Of a DNA stretch of 57,951 nt, positions 8,615 to 18,053 are shown piece by piece. The notes beneath the pieces are model-generated. The model saw only the letters and a program-made list of their open reading frames with translations, was not told the DNA's origin and ran no database searches. Origin of the DNA: Acidobacteriota bacterium (lineage in GTDB: Bacteria; Acidobacteriota; Terriglobia; Bryobacterales; Bryobacteraceae); assembly GCA_025353165.1 (NCBI GenBank), contig JANXRE010000112.1:1-57951 (forward strand). The letters are read 5' to 3'. The translations under genes were made by a program, and so were the position numbers. Each line of letters begins with the position of its first letter. Position 1 is the first letter of the stretch.

Positions 8615-9120
8615 GTGACCCGCCCATGCTCGATGCGCGCGAAAGGCGTAACCGAGTGCTGGTTGCGTTTCGTTTCCGTCATAATGTGCTCGACAGACTC
8701 ACCCCGCGCCATTAAGGCATCCGCGACCAGCGACCGGTGGCATCGCCAGGGCACGGCTTCCGCGCACATGATCGCGATTCTTTCGCCCGAAGCCAGTTGG
8801 ATCAGTTCCTCAAGCGCGCTTTCGAATTCCGGGGTCTGCATGTAATCCGCGTAGCCGCGAAACGAATCGTTCCGCCAGGCTGAGTTAGTTGAGTCTTTAC
8901 GTGCATGCCTCAGGCCCCCGAGAGAACTCATGTGCAGGTAGCCAATCCCGGCCTGCCGGAGAGAGTCCGGGAGTGTGTCGCGATTGAATTGAGGGTTGTG
9001 CCGGGAGCGCGGAACGGAGCGGATGTCGACGACCCGCTGGACGCCGTGCGCCTTCAAAAACGAAACGAAATCGTCCAGCGATCTGTTCGAGTGCCCGATG
9101 GTGAGAACGGTGACGCCCAA
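8590..9120 (-). CDS. DUF488 domain protein
   Basis: A DUF488-family protein of about 176 residues. The family hallmarks are visible: VLTIGHSNRSLDDFVSFLKA at the start, VVDIRSVPRSRHNPQF, MQTPEFESALEELI and a C-terminal IMCAE..PWRCHRSLVADAL cysteine/histidine cluster. Biochemical role not established. The TTG at 9120 gives the usual family start; an ATG at 9159 would add 13 residues but overlap purS by 32 bases. Confidence 0.88.
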   Translation of the reverse strand: MGVTVLTIGHSNRSLDDFVSFLKAHGVQRVVDIRSVPRSRHNPQFNRDTLPDSLRQAGIGYLHMSSLGGLRHARKDSTNSAWRNDSFRGYADYMQTPEFESALEELIQLASGERIAIMCAEAVPWRCHRSLVADALMARGESVEHIMTETKRNQHSVTPFARIEHGRVTYPGVDAV

Positions 9121-9127
9121 GCTCTTT

Positions 9128-9373
9128 TCAGTCGATGATCTCGACCCTATATTCCTCAATCACAGGATTCGACAACACTTCGTGCGCAATGGTTTCGATC
9201 TCCTGAATCGTCTGTTCGCGTGCGGCGCCGGGGGCGAGGGCGATGTCGAAATACTTCCCTTGCCGCACTTCGGTGATGGACTTGTGGCCGAGCCCGTGGA
9301 GGGCGGACCGGATCGTCTGGCCCTGCGGATCGAGCACCGTGGGCTTGAGGGTGACATAAACGCGCGCTTTCAT
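9128..9373 (-). CDS. purS: phosphoribosylformylglycinamidine synthase subunit PurS
   Basis: An 81-residue PurS, the small subunit that joins PurL and PurQ in the fourth step of purine synthesis. KARVYVTLKPTVLDPQG and TIRSALHGLGH are the family signature, and the length is normal. purL and purQ are not in the window. It is transcribed divergently from the WalJ-like gene and purB, placing two purine genes on either side of one intergenic region. Confidence 0.95.
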   Translation of the reverse strand: MKARVYVTLKPTVLDPQGQTIRSALHGLGHKSITEVRQGKYFDIALAPGAAREQTIQEIETIAHEVLSNPVIEEYRVEIID

Positions 9374-9435
9374 TTGAAGAAACCATTGTATCGGGTGCGC
9401 GCATGCCCTACGCTAGGTTCTAAGGAGAAAGGGTC

Positions 9436-10215
9436 ATCGTCAAGTTCTGCGTACTTGCCAGTTCGAGCTCGGGGAACTGTACGTTCATCGGCACGGAACG
9501 CACCCGTATCCTCATTGACGCCGGGTTGAGCCGCAAGGAGACCTTCGCGCGGCTGCAAGCGATCGGCGAGAAGCCCGAAGACATCGACGCGGTGCTCATC
9601 ACGCATGAGCATTCGGATCACGTCGCCGGCCTGGTAACACTGGCGCGCAAACTGAAGGACGGCAATGTCCCTATTTTCCTGTCACGGCTCACCGCGCCGA
9701 CCCTCGACTGGGACGGGTTCCAGCCCACCGTCGAGCATTTTCAAGCGGGCTCGCGGTTTCGCGTGGGCGATATCGAGATCGACAGCTTCACCATCCCACA
9801 CGACGCCGCCGATCCTTGCGGGTTCTGCTTCCGGGCAGACGGCGTGAAAATCGCGGTCGTCACCGATCTTGGATACATGCCCGATTCGGTGAAGATCCAC
9901 CTGCGAGGCACCGACCTTCTGCTGCTGGAATCCAATCACGATCTCGAAATGCTGAAGGTCGGGCCCTACCCGTGGTCCGTGAAGCAACGAGTGATGGGCC
10001 GCAGTGGCCACCTGTCCAACGATGTGGCATCCGATTTTCTCCGAAAAGAGCTCGACACCTCGGTCAGTACGATCGTGCTTGCCCACCTGAGCGAACAGAA
10101 CAATCATCCTGAGATCGTCCGATTGATCGCCTCGCAGGCTCTGGACGGCCGCAGTTTGTTCACGCGCCTGGTGGTCGCCGAACCCAAGAAACAGACGGAA
10201 GTTTTTCAATACTAA
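9436..10215 (+). CDS. WalJ/YycJ-type metallo-beta-lactamase-fold hydrolase
   Basis: A metallo-hydrolase of about 259 residues. HEHSDHVAG is the metal-binding motif and VTDLGYMPDSV plus LLLESNHD match the YycJ subfamily. The conserved N-terminus (VKFCVLASSSSGNC) lies upstream of the first standard start codon, TTG 9526. No ATG, GTG or TTG occurs between the in-frame stop at 9421-9423 and that region. AAGGAG is followed after eight or nine bases by ATC (9436), so an AUC start is the best reading. Stops three bases before purB. Confidence 0.85.
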   Translation: MVKFCVLASSSSGNCTFIGTERTRILIDAGLSRKETFARLQAIGEKPEDIDAVLITHEHSDHVAGLVTLARKLKDGNVPIFLSRLTAPTLDWDGFQPTVEHFQAGSRFRVGDIEIDSFTIPHDAADPCGFCFRADGVKIAVVTDLGYMPDSVKIHLRGTDLLLLESNHDLEMLKVGPYPWSVKQRVMGRSGHLSNDVASDFLRKELDTSVSTIVLAHLSEQNNHPEIVRLIASQALDGRSLFTRLVVAEPKKQTEVFQY

Positions 10216-10218
10216 ATT

Positions 10219-11535
10219 ATGATCGCCCGTTATACCCGCCCCGAGATGGGCCACGTGTGGAGCGAGGAGAACCGTTACGCGCAGTGGCGCGAAGTGGAGC
10301 TCGCCGCTTCCGAAGCGCTGGCTGAAATCGGCGAGGTCCCCGCCGATGCGGCCGCCAAATTGCGCGAGCACTCGTCCTTCACCGTCGATCGAATCCTGGA
10401 AATAGAGCGCGAGGTGAAGCATGATGTCATTGCGTTTACCACTGCGATTGCCGAAAGCATGGCGGCCGCCGGACACGCCGATGCGTCCCGCTGGTTCCAC
10501 TATGGCCTCACCTCGAACGACGTCGTCGACACGGCGCAGGCGCTGCTGGTCAAACAGGCTTCGGCGCTCCTGATCGCCGGCCTCGAAAGGCTGATGGACG
10601 CGCTCAAGCGCCGCGCCTTCGAGTTCAAGGACACCGTCCAGATAGGCCGCACCCACGGCGTGCACGCCGAGCCGATCACGTTCGGGCTGAAGATCGCGCT
10701 GTGGTACGACGAAGCCCGGCGCAATCTCGGGCGCCTGCGCGACGCCGCCGAGGAGATGCGCGCAGGCAAAATCTCAGGCGCGGTCGGCACGTTTGGCCAC
10801 ATCGGACCCGAAGCCGAGGAGCGCATCTGCGCGAAGCTCGGCTTGAACCCGGCGCCCATCGCGTCCCAGGTGATCTCGCGCGACCGCCATGCCCACTACG
10901 TCTCAACGCTAGCGCTGTTGTGCGCGCTGTGCGAAAAAATCGCGCTCGAGGTGCGCCATCTCCAGAGGACCGAAGTCCGCGAGGCCGAAGAGCCGTTCTC
11001 GGCCGGCCAGAAAGGCAGCTCGGCCATGCCGCATAAGCGCAACCCCGTCACCTCGGAGCAGATCTGCGGACTTGCCCGCGTGGTGCGCGCCAACGTGCAG
11101 ACGGCTTTCGAGAACATTGCGTTGTGGCACGAACGCGACATCTCCCATTCCTCCGCCGAGCGCGTCATTCTCCCCGATTCGACGATCCTGACCGATTACC
11201 TGCTGGCCAAGACCCTCTGGCTGGTGGATGGCATGCAGGTTTACCCGGACCGCATGAAGCGTAATCTGGACTCCACCCAGGGCTTAGTCTTTTCCGGGCA
11301 AGTGCTGCTGGACCTGGCTGCCGCCGGAATGCTCCGTGAGGAAGCTTACAAGGTTGTGCAAGGTCATGCCATGCACGCCTGGCAGAACGAGGTCAGTTTC
11401 CGGCACTTGATCGAATCCGATCCTCGGGTGCGGCAGCACGTCACCACGGATCAGATCGCGCAAGCGTTCTCGCTCGACCGTCACATGAAGAACGTGGACG
11501 CGATATTTCGCCGTGTCTTTGCCGAATACAGGTAA
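10219..11535 (+). CDS. purB: adenylosuccinate lyase
   Basis: A 438-residue fumarase/aspartase-superfamily enzyme that acts twice in purine synthesis (SAICAR to AICAR, adenylosuccinate to AMP). The superfamily signature SSAMPHKRNP is present at about 272-281; TSNDVVDTAQ and RTHGVHAEP carry catalytic histidine and substrate residues. Length fits the Bacillus-type PurB. It follows the WalJ-like gene by three bases, so the two are likely co-transcribed. Confidence 0.97.
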   Translation: MIARYTRPEMGHVWSEENRYAQWREVELAASEALAEIGEVPADAAAKLREHSSFTVDRILEIEREVKHDVIAFTTAIAESMAAAGHADASRWFHYGLTSNDVVDTAQALLVKQASALLIAGLERLMDALKRRAFEFKDTVQIGRTHGVHAEPITFGLKIALWYDEARRNLGRLRDAAEEMRAGKISGAVGTFGHIGPEAEERICAKLGLNPAPIASQVISRDRHAHYVSTLALLCALCEKIALEVRHLQRTEVREAEEPFSAGQKGSSAMPHKRNPVTSEQICGLARVVRANVQTAFENIALWHERDISHSSAERVILPDSTILTDYLLAKTLWLVDGMQVYPDRMKRNLDSTQGLVFSGQVLLDLAAAGMLREEAYKVVQGHAMHAWQNEVSFRHLIESDPRVRQHVTTDQIAQAFSLDRHMKNVDAIFRRVFAEYR

Positions 11536-11661
11536 GACTGCTTACAAATTCAGATTATCATACCCGTTGGCTCCATTCATATGAAGTTAGGGGGAACGAA
11601 TCGGACGTCTTTCGGTTAAGCTCTAGCTGTAACGCGAGACCGCTTCCCCCAGTCGGAATCG

Positions 11662-12087
11662 ATGAACCGGAACGCACACATATTGGATTTCCAAATTGCG
11701 CGAGTTCTTCTCGTGGACGACAACCCCGCTTCCCGGCTGACCTTACAGACCGTCCTGGAGGCCGGCGGTTACCGCGTCGATTCAGCGGCCTCCGCGGCGG
11801 AAGCGGTTGAAAAACTTGAGGACAGCGAGTATGAGCTGGTGCTCAGCGGACTCGAGATGGAATCGCCGGAGGCTGGACTGAAGGTGATCGCCCACGCCCG
11901 TATGATGGAGTACAAGCCGGCTACCGCCCTCGTAACCGCCTATCACAACGGACCGGCCGGAAATAAGAACTCCATTCTTATTCAACCTCAAGATGTCCCG
12001 GGACTTTTGGGCAAAATCGCCGAGTTGATCGGCGTGCGTGCCAGCCGGGCGATCAATCGGGAAGTCCGGCTGGCCTCGCAATCCTGA
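11662..12087 (+). CDS. degenerate response-regulator receiver protein
   Basis: A 141-residue stand-alone receiver-like domain. The acidic pair is present (LLVDDNPASR, about 18-22), but the expected phospho-acceptor aspartate is missing: the strand reads LVLSGLEM where LVLxDLxMP is normal. TALVTAY keeps the conserved threonine, but the lysine is not in its usual context. It probably works without phosphorylation. No kinase or output domain is adjacent. A 126-base gap separates it from purB. Confidence 0.8.
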   Translation: MNRNAHILDFQIARVLLVDDNPASRLTLQTVLEAGGYRVDSAASAAEAVEKLEDSEYELVLSGLEMESPEAGLKVIAHARMMEYKPATALVTAYHNGPAGNKNSILIQPQDVPGLLGKIAELIGVRASRAINREVRLASQS

Positions 12088-12159
12088 AACCGCTCCCCTG
12101 ACGGTCGCGGCTTGGTAACAAATTGATGCTACTGAGCCGCGCGCGTCAACAAGCGGTAT

Positions 12160-13431
12160 TCACGCGTAGATTCCGCGCAGTTTAATTGCAAACGCGACCC
12201 GATCCAGCGCCACCATATAAGCCGCGATCCGGTTGTTCACACCGTGCTTGTCGGCGTACTCCACGATGTCGCGGAAGCTGTTGACCATGATCTCCTCGAG
12301 CCGTCCGTTCACCAGTTGCTCGTTCCAGAAGAAACCCTGGCGATCCTGGACCCACTCGAAATAGGACACGGTGACTCCGCCGGCGTTGGCCAGGATGTCG
12401 GGAATCACGAAGATCTTCTTGTCCTGAAGAATGGAATCGGCGACGTAGGTGGTCGGGCCGTTCGCTCCCTCGCACAGGATCTTGCAGCGGATCCGGTCGG
12501 CGTTCTCCGAAGTGATCACGTTCTCGCGCGCCGCGGGAAGCAAAACGTCGCACTCCAGGAACATCGCGTCGCGCCGGTCGATATCCTCGGCCTCGCGGAA
12601 CCCGGTGATGGAACCGGTCTCCTGGCGATGATTTATCAGCGCCGGAATATCCAGCCCGTGCGGATTGTATACCGCGCCGTCCCATTCAATGACGGCGACG
12701 ATTTTAAATCCGGCGCGCGCCATCAGTTTGGCGGCCATGCTGCCGACGTTGCCGAAGCCCTGCACCACCACCCGCGTGTCCGACGGATCCAGGCGGAACT
12801 GCTTGAGCGCCTGCTGCGTGACAATCATGCAGCCGCGGCCGGTGGCTTCGACGCGCCCGCGCGAGCCGCCCAGGTTCAGCGGCTTGCCCGTCACCACCGC
12901 CGTGACGGTGTGCCGCACGTGCATGGAGTAGGTGTCCATGATCCATGCCATGGTCTGCTCGTTGGTGTTCACGTCGGGCGCGGGGACGTCGCGCTCCGGC
13001 CCGATGAAGTCCAGGATCTCCGCGGTGTAGCGGCGCGTGATCTTTTCCAGTTCCGCGTTGGACAGGATGGACGGTTCGCAAATCACCCCGCCCTTGCCGC
13101 CGCCGAATGGAATGTTCACTACGGCGCACTTCCAGGTCATCCAGGCCGCCAGCGCGCGGATTTCATCCAGCGTCACGTCGGGCGCGAAACGGATTCCGCC
13201 CTTGGCCGGACCTCGCGCAATCGAATGCTGCACCCGGTATCCGGTAAAAACCTCGATCCGCCCGTCGTCGAGCTGAACTGGAATATGCACCGTGATCTCG
13301 CGGGCCGGCATGTTCAATACCTTGCGCAGGCCTTCGTCGAGACCCAGGCGGTTGGCCGCTTCGTCGAAGCGCGCCTCCGCCGACAGCCAGGGATTGAATT
13401 CTTTCTCGAGGGACGGAGATTCAACTAACAT
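12160..13431 (-). CDS. gdhA: glutamate dehydrogenase
   Basis: A 423-residue hexameric-type Glu/Leu/Phe/Val dehydrogenase converting glutamate and 2-oxoglutarate with NAD(P). It shows [20 protein letters not shown] with the catalytic lysine, the Rossmann GFGNVGS (about 220) and [15 protein letters not shown]. Length and motifs are those of typical NAD(P)-dependent GDH of the 410-430 residue class; cofactor choice cannot be read with confidence. GGAGG precedes the ATG. Confidence 0.96.
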   Translation of the reverse strand: MLVESPSLEKEFNPWLSAEARFDEAANRLGLDEGLRKVLNMPAREITVHIPVQLDDGRIEVFTGYRVQHSIARGPAKGGIRFAPDVTLDEIRALAAWMTWKCAVVNIPFGGGKGGVICEPSILSNAELEKITRRYTAEILDFIGPERDVPAPDVNTNEQTMAWIMDTYSMHVRHTVTAVVTGKPLNLGGSRGRVEATGRGCMIVTQQALKQFRLDPSDTRVVVQGFGNVGSMAAKLMARAGFKIVAVIEWDGAVYNPHGLDIPALINHRQETGSITGFREAEDIDRRDAMFLECDVLLPAARENVITSENADRIRCKILCEGANGPTTYVADSILQDKKIFVIPDILANAGGVTVSYFEWVQDRQGFFWNEQLVNGRLEEIMVNSFRDIVEYADKHGVNNRIAAYMVALDRVAFAIKLRGIYA

Positions 13432-13487
13432 GGTTTAAGCCTCCACTGATTAGTATATCCAGCACCACCTGAAGGAGGTGCGTGCGT

Positions 13488-14546
13488 CTAAAGAGTCAAC
13501 GTAACCTTGTGAATCGTTCGCGGCTCATCCGGATTCAGGCCTTTCACTGCCGCCAGCGTTGCCGCGAGTAACTGGGCCGGTATTATATAAGGAATGGGCG
13601 TGTAGATGTCTTCCCCGTTTCCCTTCCTACCCAGTTTTGTGGGGATAACAATTGGCCGCTGCTGCGATTTTACAGCAGCCGAGTTGCTTTGGTCCGTAAA
13701 TACCAGCGTCTCGGCTTTCAATTCCGACACTTTTTCGAGCATCTCCCGCATCCCCGGCCATGTGACGCCTGACGGAGCAAACAGGAACACAGGAAAAGAT
13801 CGCTCCACCATGGCAATGGGGCCATGCAGCAGGTCGGCGGCGGAGAAGCCCTCGGCCACGACGTAGCAGGTCTCCATGAGTTTCAGGGCGAATTCGAGAG
13901 CGTTCGAGTAGTTCAGCCCGCGCCCGAGCACGACGCCCAGCCGCATGAACCGGTATCTTTCAGCGCGCTCCGTTATTTCCGATTCGAGTTTCAGCGCGGC
14001 GGCGGCCCATTCGGGCAGTCGGCGGACGTCGTCGAGCGATATGTTCGCTCCGAGCGAGTAGGCCAGCAGGTACATCGCCAGCAACTGGCCGGTGTACGTT
14101 TTGGTGGCGGCGACGCTCTTTTCCTTTTCGGCTCGCACCAGGAAGACGTGCTCGGCCAGTCCCGCCATCGTGCTTTTCCGTTCGTTGGTGACGCCGACGG
14201 TCATCGCGCCGGAGGCCCTGGCCCGTTCGAGCACGAAGTTGGTATCGGTGGATTCTCCGGATTGAGAAATAGCCACCACGAGTGCGTCGCGCAGATCGAC
14301 GGGCGCCTGGTAGAGGGTATACACGGAAGCCGCGGCCAGGGACACGGGGATGCCCGTGGTGATCTCAAGCAGATAGCGGCCGAACTGCGCGGCGTTGTCG
14401 GACGTGCCGCGCGCGGCCAGCACGATCATGCGCGGCTTCTTCCGCGCGAACAGCTTTCGCAGCGACTCGGCCCGGCGAATCTCGCCCTTCAGCGTGCGCT
14501 CCAGCGCGGCCGGCTGCTGCCGGATCTCCTCCAGCATTTTGGACAT
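13488..14546 (-). CDS. double-SIS sugar-phosphate isomerase/deaminase (NagB-II or GlmS isomerase-domain type)
   Basis: A 352-residue protein consisting of two SIS domains and no glutaminase domain. AARGTSDNAAQ and AISQSGESTDT mark the first domain; KTYTGQLLAMYLLAY and the second-domain loops follow. It resembles the isomerase half of GlmS and glucosamine-6-phosphate deaminases of the NagB-II kind, so the likely role is handling amino-sugar phosphates. ATG 14546 was chosen because the conserved sequence begins there (MSKMLEEIRQQP); the open frame runs farther upstream without homology. Confidence 0.87.
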   Translation of the reverse strand: MSKMLEEIRQQPAALERTLKGEIRRAESLRKLFARKKPRMIVLAARGTSDNAAQFGRYLLEITTGIPVSLAAASVYTLYQAPVDLRDALVVAISQSGESTDTNFVLERARASGAMTVGVTNERKSTMAGLAEHVFLVRAEKEKSVAATKTYTGQLLAMYLLAYSLGANISLDDVRRLPEWAAAALKLESEITERAERYRFMRLGVVLGRGLNYSNALEFALKLMETCYVVAEGFSAADLLHGPIAMVERSFPVFLFAPSGVTWPGMREMLEKVSELKAETLVFTDQSNSAAVKSQQRPIVIPTKLGRKGNGEDIYTPIPYIIPAQLLAATLAAVKGLNPDEPRTIHKVTLTL

Positions 14547-14794
14547 ACACGTATAGTGTAACGGGGCGGGTTTATGCTGCGACGATTCTGCTTGTGTCCT
14601 CACGGTCTCGGGGGCGGCGATCGAAGAGCAGATTATGAACATCGTGGATCCAGCCGTTCCCGGCTCTTGGCGAGAGGGCTGGCGCTGGGAAATATGGATG
14701 AGAACTTGACGGCGGTAATAACGGCTCAGAACGGAAGCCACTCCGCGGTCGTCACTTTTACCGGCAAGGCTTGCGAAAAGATCAAAGGGACGCG

Positions 14795-15333
14795 ATGACA
14801 AACTTCGTCGCGTTATTGCGAGCGATTAACGTGGGTGGGACAGGCAAGCTGCCGATGAAGGAACTGTCCGCGATGTGCTGGGACCTGGGCTTTCAGGACG
14901 TTCGCACCTACATCCAAAGCGGCAACGTGGTGTTTGAAAGCGCCCTTCCGGAAAGGACCGTCCGGACCGAATTGGAGCGGGTTCTAAGCAAGAGAATGGG
15001 CAAGAAGATCGACGTGTTCGTGCGGACTGCTTCCGAGCTAAGTTCCATCCTGAAGGCGAACCCATTTCCGGAAGCGGAACCAGCCAAGGTTGCGGTCTTT
15101 TTCTGTCCAACCCCGCGCCGAAGGGGCTACCGGACAACGTTGTCGCGAACGGCGGAGAGCAAGTCCGGCTGGGCAGGCGAGAGATCTACATCCACTATCC
15201 GGACGGCATGGGGCAGTCCAAACTGAAGATCCCGGCGGCCGCCGGGGCAGCCACGGCCCGGAATATCAATACGGTCGCCAAGTTGGTTGCGATGACGACA
15301 GTCGACTACAATCGCATACGGAGTTCGAGATGA
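14795..15333 (+). pseudogene. DUF1697 protein, frameshifted
   Basis: The first 100 codons match DUF1697 (FVALLRAINVGGTGKLPMKE, TYIQSGNVVF). Near 15098-15102, a run of five T, the frame is lost, and the remainder (SNPAPKGLPDNV..., REIYIHYPDG, ARNINTVAKL) continues in another frame to TGA 15331. Both halves are conserved, so the break is recent or a consensus error. The stop overlaps the next gene's ATG (ATGA). Function of the family is unknown. Confidence 0.85.
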
Positions 15334-15950
15334 CCCTCAACCATTTCAGCAGCTCTTTCCCGAGCCGCCGCCGGTTCTTCCGAGCGGCCGCCGGCTCGGC
15401 GGTGATTTTGTCCCCAGCCGCGCAGGGCGCAGCCACTGAGAAAAACGTGCTCGGCCCCATGCCGGGCTATTCCCCGCAGATTGGCACGTTAGTCTCGGAA
15501 ATGACCTGGATGCGAGGCGCGGTCCTCGGGCGGTGAAGGGCATGACGCAGGACCAACTGGATTTTCTTCTCGACAGTAAAGCCAACCGGATCGGCGCTCT
15601 GCTTCTACATCTGGCCGCGACTGAGAAGCTGTGTCAACTAAACACGTTTGAGCGCGTCAGCCACCAGAATCTCCCTTCGGCGTTGACCGAATGGAGCGTG
15701 CCTTGGGAACTTGGCGAGCCCGCTCGCCAGAAGATCAAGGGCCACAACCTCGACTATTACCTGAACCTACTTCAGGAGGGCCGCGAGAAAACGCTCGCCG
15801 AATTCCGCAAACGCGACGACCAGTGGCTGATGGCGGTCGACAGCAATTGGTCTTGGGGGCCCACTAACAATCTGTGCAAATGGTTCCACGTCTGCGAGCA
15901 CGAATCGCATCACGCCGGGCAAATCAGCCTTCTGAAGAGCAGAGCTCCGG
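15330..15950 (+). pseudogene. Tat-exported DinB-family protein, frameshifted and 3'-truncated
   Basis: The start codes for a twin-arginine signal (PSRRRFFRAAAG) followed by DinB sequence up to MTWMRGAVLGR and a stop at 15536. The next frame picks up VKGMTQDQLDFLLDSKANRI at 15533 and continues to HESHHAGQISLLKSR. About one base has been lost near 15528-15533. DinB similarity ends near 15945, where sequence antisense to the adjacent DUF6544-like fragment begins. Hence a frameshift plus a fused end. Confidence 0.8.
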
Positions 15951-16246
15951 GCGATCAGATTGGCGGCCGTGCCGAACTTGGCATCGCCCCAGGAAGCGAA
16001 TATGAGGGCCTGGGACAGTACGATTGCCGGCAATGCAATCCACCACCAGGACGCTGGTTTTAGGAGAAAGAGGCCGCCCGCAGCGGCGAATGTGAAGGCG
16101 CAGAGTAACCAGCAGGCCCCGGCTGTTCTGGAGATCGGCTGCGTCAACTGGCTTATCTCGGCGTACCTAAAAGCCTTGGCAAAACCCATTACATGGATCA
16201 GTCCGTGCACGACGATCAGAAGAAAGAACAGATATCGCACTTTCAT
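15945..16246 (-). pseudogene. 5' fragment of a membrane protein gene resembling DUF6544 N-terminus
   Basis: About 100 codons encode a membrane N-terminus: MKVRYLFFLLIVVHGLIHVM, then QLTQPISRTAG and two further hydrophobic segments, ending SWGDAKFGTAANLIA. This is the N-terminal membrane part of a family with much longer members (near 300 residues or more). After 15945 the frame reads antisense DinB sequence, so the 3' two-thirds are gone. The family name is from memory and moderately sure. Confidence 0.65.
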
Positions 16247-16275
16247 TCCCCAAATCCCGCTCGTTCCTTATCAGA

Positions 16276-17346
16276 CTAGTTCGGCCAGCCGGTCTTCGGC
16301 ATGCCCGGCACGATTTTCAACGCATTTTTGTAGTACACCTTCTTCAGCACGTCGTCCGGCAGATCCAGCCCATACATCTTCCAGAACGCGTGCCGCTTGC
16401 GGTAGTAATCGAAATACTCGTCGGCGGTCTCGAACACCCGGAAGTAAGTGGCGTACTCGCCCGGCTCCCAACTGTCCTTCCCCATCAGGATGCGGTCCTG
16501 ATACTTGATGAAGAATTCCCGCGCCGTTCGCGGCTGGCGTCCGATCTCCGCCAGCACCGCGCCCAGCTCGGTGTACATATTCGGCAGCCGGTCCATCAGA
16601 CGCCCCAGCTCCGCCAAATCGCCGCCCATCCATCCGAGGTGAGCGTTGATGAATATCGTCTTCGGATGACGCGCAAACAGGTTGTGCTGTTCCGTGATCA
16701 GCGTCTCCCAACTCGGATACCGCTCCGGAGGGCGGGCACGGCCCGGCATCTGCTTCAACTCCAGCCAGCGCTCGTTGTACTTGTCGATCGGGTCGAAGAA
16801 CTGCCTCGGCTCCGCGGTGTGAATCAACACCGGCAGCTTCAGCCGGGCGCACACGTCGAAGATCCGGTCCAGCCGCGCATCGTCCACGTGAACGCGGCCA
16901 TTCTTGTCTTTCAAATCCATGCCGAAATTCTTGAAGAACTTCAGCCCTTGGGCTCCGTTGCGAACATCCTCCTCAAGTTGGTGAGCCGCCCGCTCTCCCC
17001 ACTGCGGCTCGTCGATGCCCGTGAAGGTCACGTTCGCGAACACCACAAAGCGGTCGGGATAGCGGCCCTTCAGCGACTCCACCATCTGCTTCAGCCGGTC
17101 GCCGCTACCGCCGCTCAGGTTCACCATCACGCGGAGGTTGATGGAGTCCATGTCGTGCACCAGCTTGTCCACCTGGCCGGGCGGCATCAACCCCTGGTGA
17201 TTGTGGATATCCACGAACGGATACTTCGCGCGCGTCTTGGGATTTTGAGGGACGACGAGCGAGGATTTGGGCTCGTACTCCTCGATGGTCATCTGCTGTT
17301 GCGCGAATGCCGCAGCGCCCAGCAACAGGCCGATTGCAAGTCTCAT
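16276..17346 (-). CDS. secreted amidohydrolase (Amidohydro_2 family)
   Basis: A 356-residue metal-dependent hydrolase of the amidohydrolase 2 family with an N-terminal signal peptide (MRLAIGLLLGAAAFA). FVDIHNHQG gives the H-x-H metal site; LIHTAEP, INAHLGWMGGD and MGKDSWEP supply the later ligands. It is probably periplasmic. Substrate unknown; relatives include ACMSD-like decarboxylases, which lack a signal peptide. It overlaps the start of plsC by four bases, suggesting one transcript. Confidence 0.88.
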   Translation of the reverse strand: MRLAIGLLLGAAAFAQQQMTIEEYEPKSSLVVPQNPKTRAKYPFVDIHNHQGLMPPGQVDKLVHDMDSINLRVMVNLSGGSGDRLKQMVESLKGRYPDRFVVFANVTFTGIDEPQWGERAAHQLEEDVRNGAQGLKFFKNFGMDLKDKNGRVHVDDARLDRIFDVCARLKLPVLIHTAEPRQFFDPIDKYNERWLELKQMPGRARPPERYPSWETLITEQHNLFARHPKTIFINAHLGWMGGDLAELGRLMDRLPNMYTELGAVLAEIGRQPRTAREFFIKYQDRILMGKDSWEPGEYATYFRVFETADEYFDYYRKRHAFWKMYGLDLPDDVLKKVYYKNALKIVPGMPKTGWPN

Positions 17347-18047
17347 ATTCGATCCCCCAGCATTTGAACGATCTGTTCGCGGATTCTCGCGGTCACGGCG
17401 TGCCGGTCCTTCATGCTCATTTGGGAAGTGTCGATCGGCTCGCCGATCTTAAGAGTGACATGGCCGGATTGAATCCTGCCGGAGCCGAACCGCAGGATCT
17501 CGGTGGTGCCGGATAAAACGGCGGGCAGAATGGTCGCGCCCGCCCGGATCCCGATGTAGGCTGCCCCGTCCTTGAACTCCTGGAGGTGGCCGTCCGGAGC
17601 GCGCCCGCCTTCGGGAAACACCAGGATGGAGATGCGCTTCTCCTGGATAGTTTTCGCGGCCGCGTTCATGGTTCTGACGCCGGCGCGGGGATCGTCCAAA
17701 ACCACCGGGATGTGGCCGGCGCGTGCCAGGTGAGTGCCGAGCAGTGGAATGGAGAATAGTCCGCGCTTCGCCATGAACCGGAATTGCAGCGGCAAACTCC
17801 CGAGCAGCACCGGCGTATCGAAGTAACTCAGATGATTGGGCGCGACCACATAGAGGCCGTCCGGGGTGATGCGCTCCAACCCTTCGATGGTGACGGTGAC
17901 GCCCGCGATGCGAAGCAGCGAACGGGCCCAGACTTGGGCAATGTGGTTCTGCTTGCGCCCCGTGGCGTCGAAAAATGAGAGGATCAGGGAAATCGAGCCG
18001 AAAAACACAGTGCTGAAGAACACGCCGATCGCGCGGAAGAGGAACAT
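17343..18047 (-). CDS. plsC: 1-acyl-sn-glycerol-3-phosphate acyltransferase
   Basis: A 234-residue membrane-associated acyltransferase that adds the second acyl chain to make phosphatidic acid. NHLSYFD is the catalytic H-x4-D motif and FPEGGRA the third motif for glycerol-phosphate binding. A hydrophobic N-terminal segment (about 4-27) anchors it. It lies between folC and the amidohydrolase, with six bases separating it from folC. Confidence 0.94.
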   Translation of the reverse strand: MFLFRAIGVFFSTVFFGSISLILSFFDATGRKQNHIAQVWARSLLRIAGVTVTIEGLERITPDGLYVVAPNHLSYFDTPVLLGSLPLQFRFMAKRGLFSIPLLGTHLARAGHIPVVLDDPRAGVRTMNAAAKTIQEKRISILVFPEGGRAPDGHLQEFKDGAAYIGIRAGATILPAVLSGTTEILRFGSGRIQSGHVTLKIGEPIDTSQMSMKDRHAVTARIREQIVQMLGDRI

Positions 18048-18053
18048 GAATTT

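Noticed and set aside
12244-13428. Plus-strand open frame of 394 codons
   Set aside because: Complementary to glutamate dehydrogenase over its whole length; typical antisense shadow of GC-rich coding DNA.
13440-13487. Possible terminator between the SIS-domain gene and glutamate dehydrogenase
   Set aside because: A weak hairpin (GCACC...GGTGC) exists, but it has an internal mismatch and no T-run on the minus strand.
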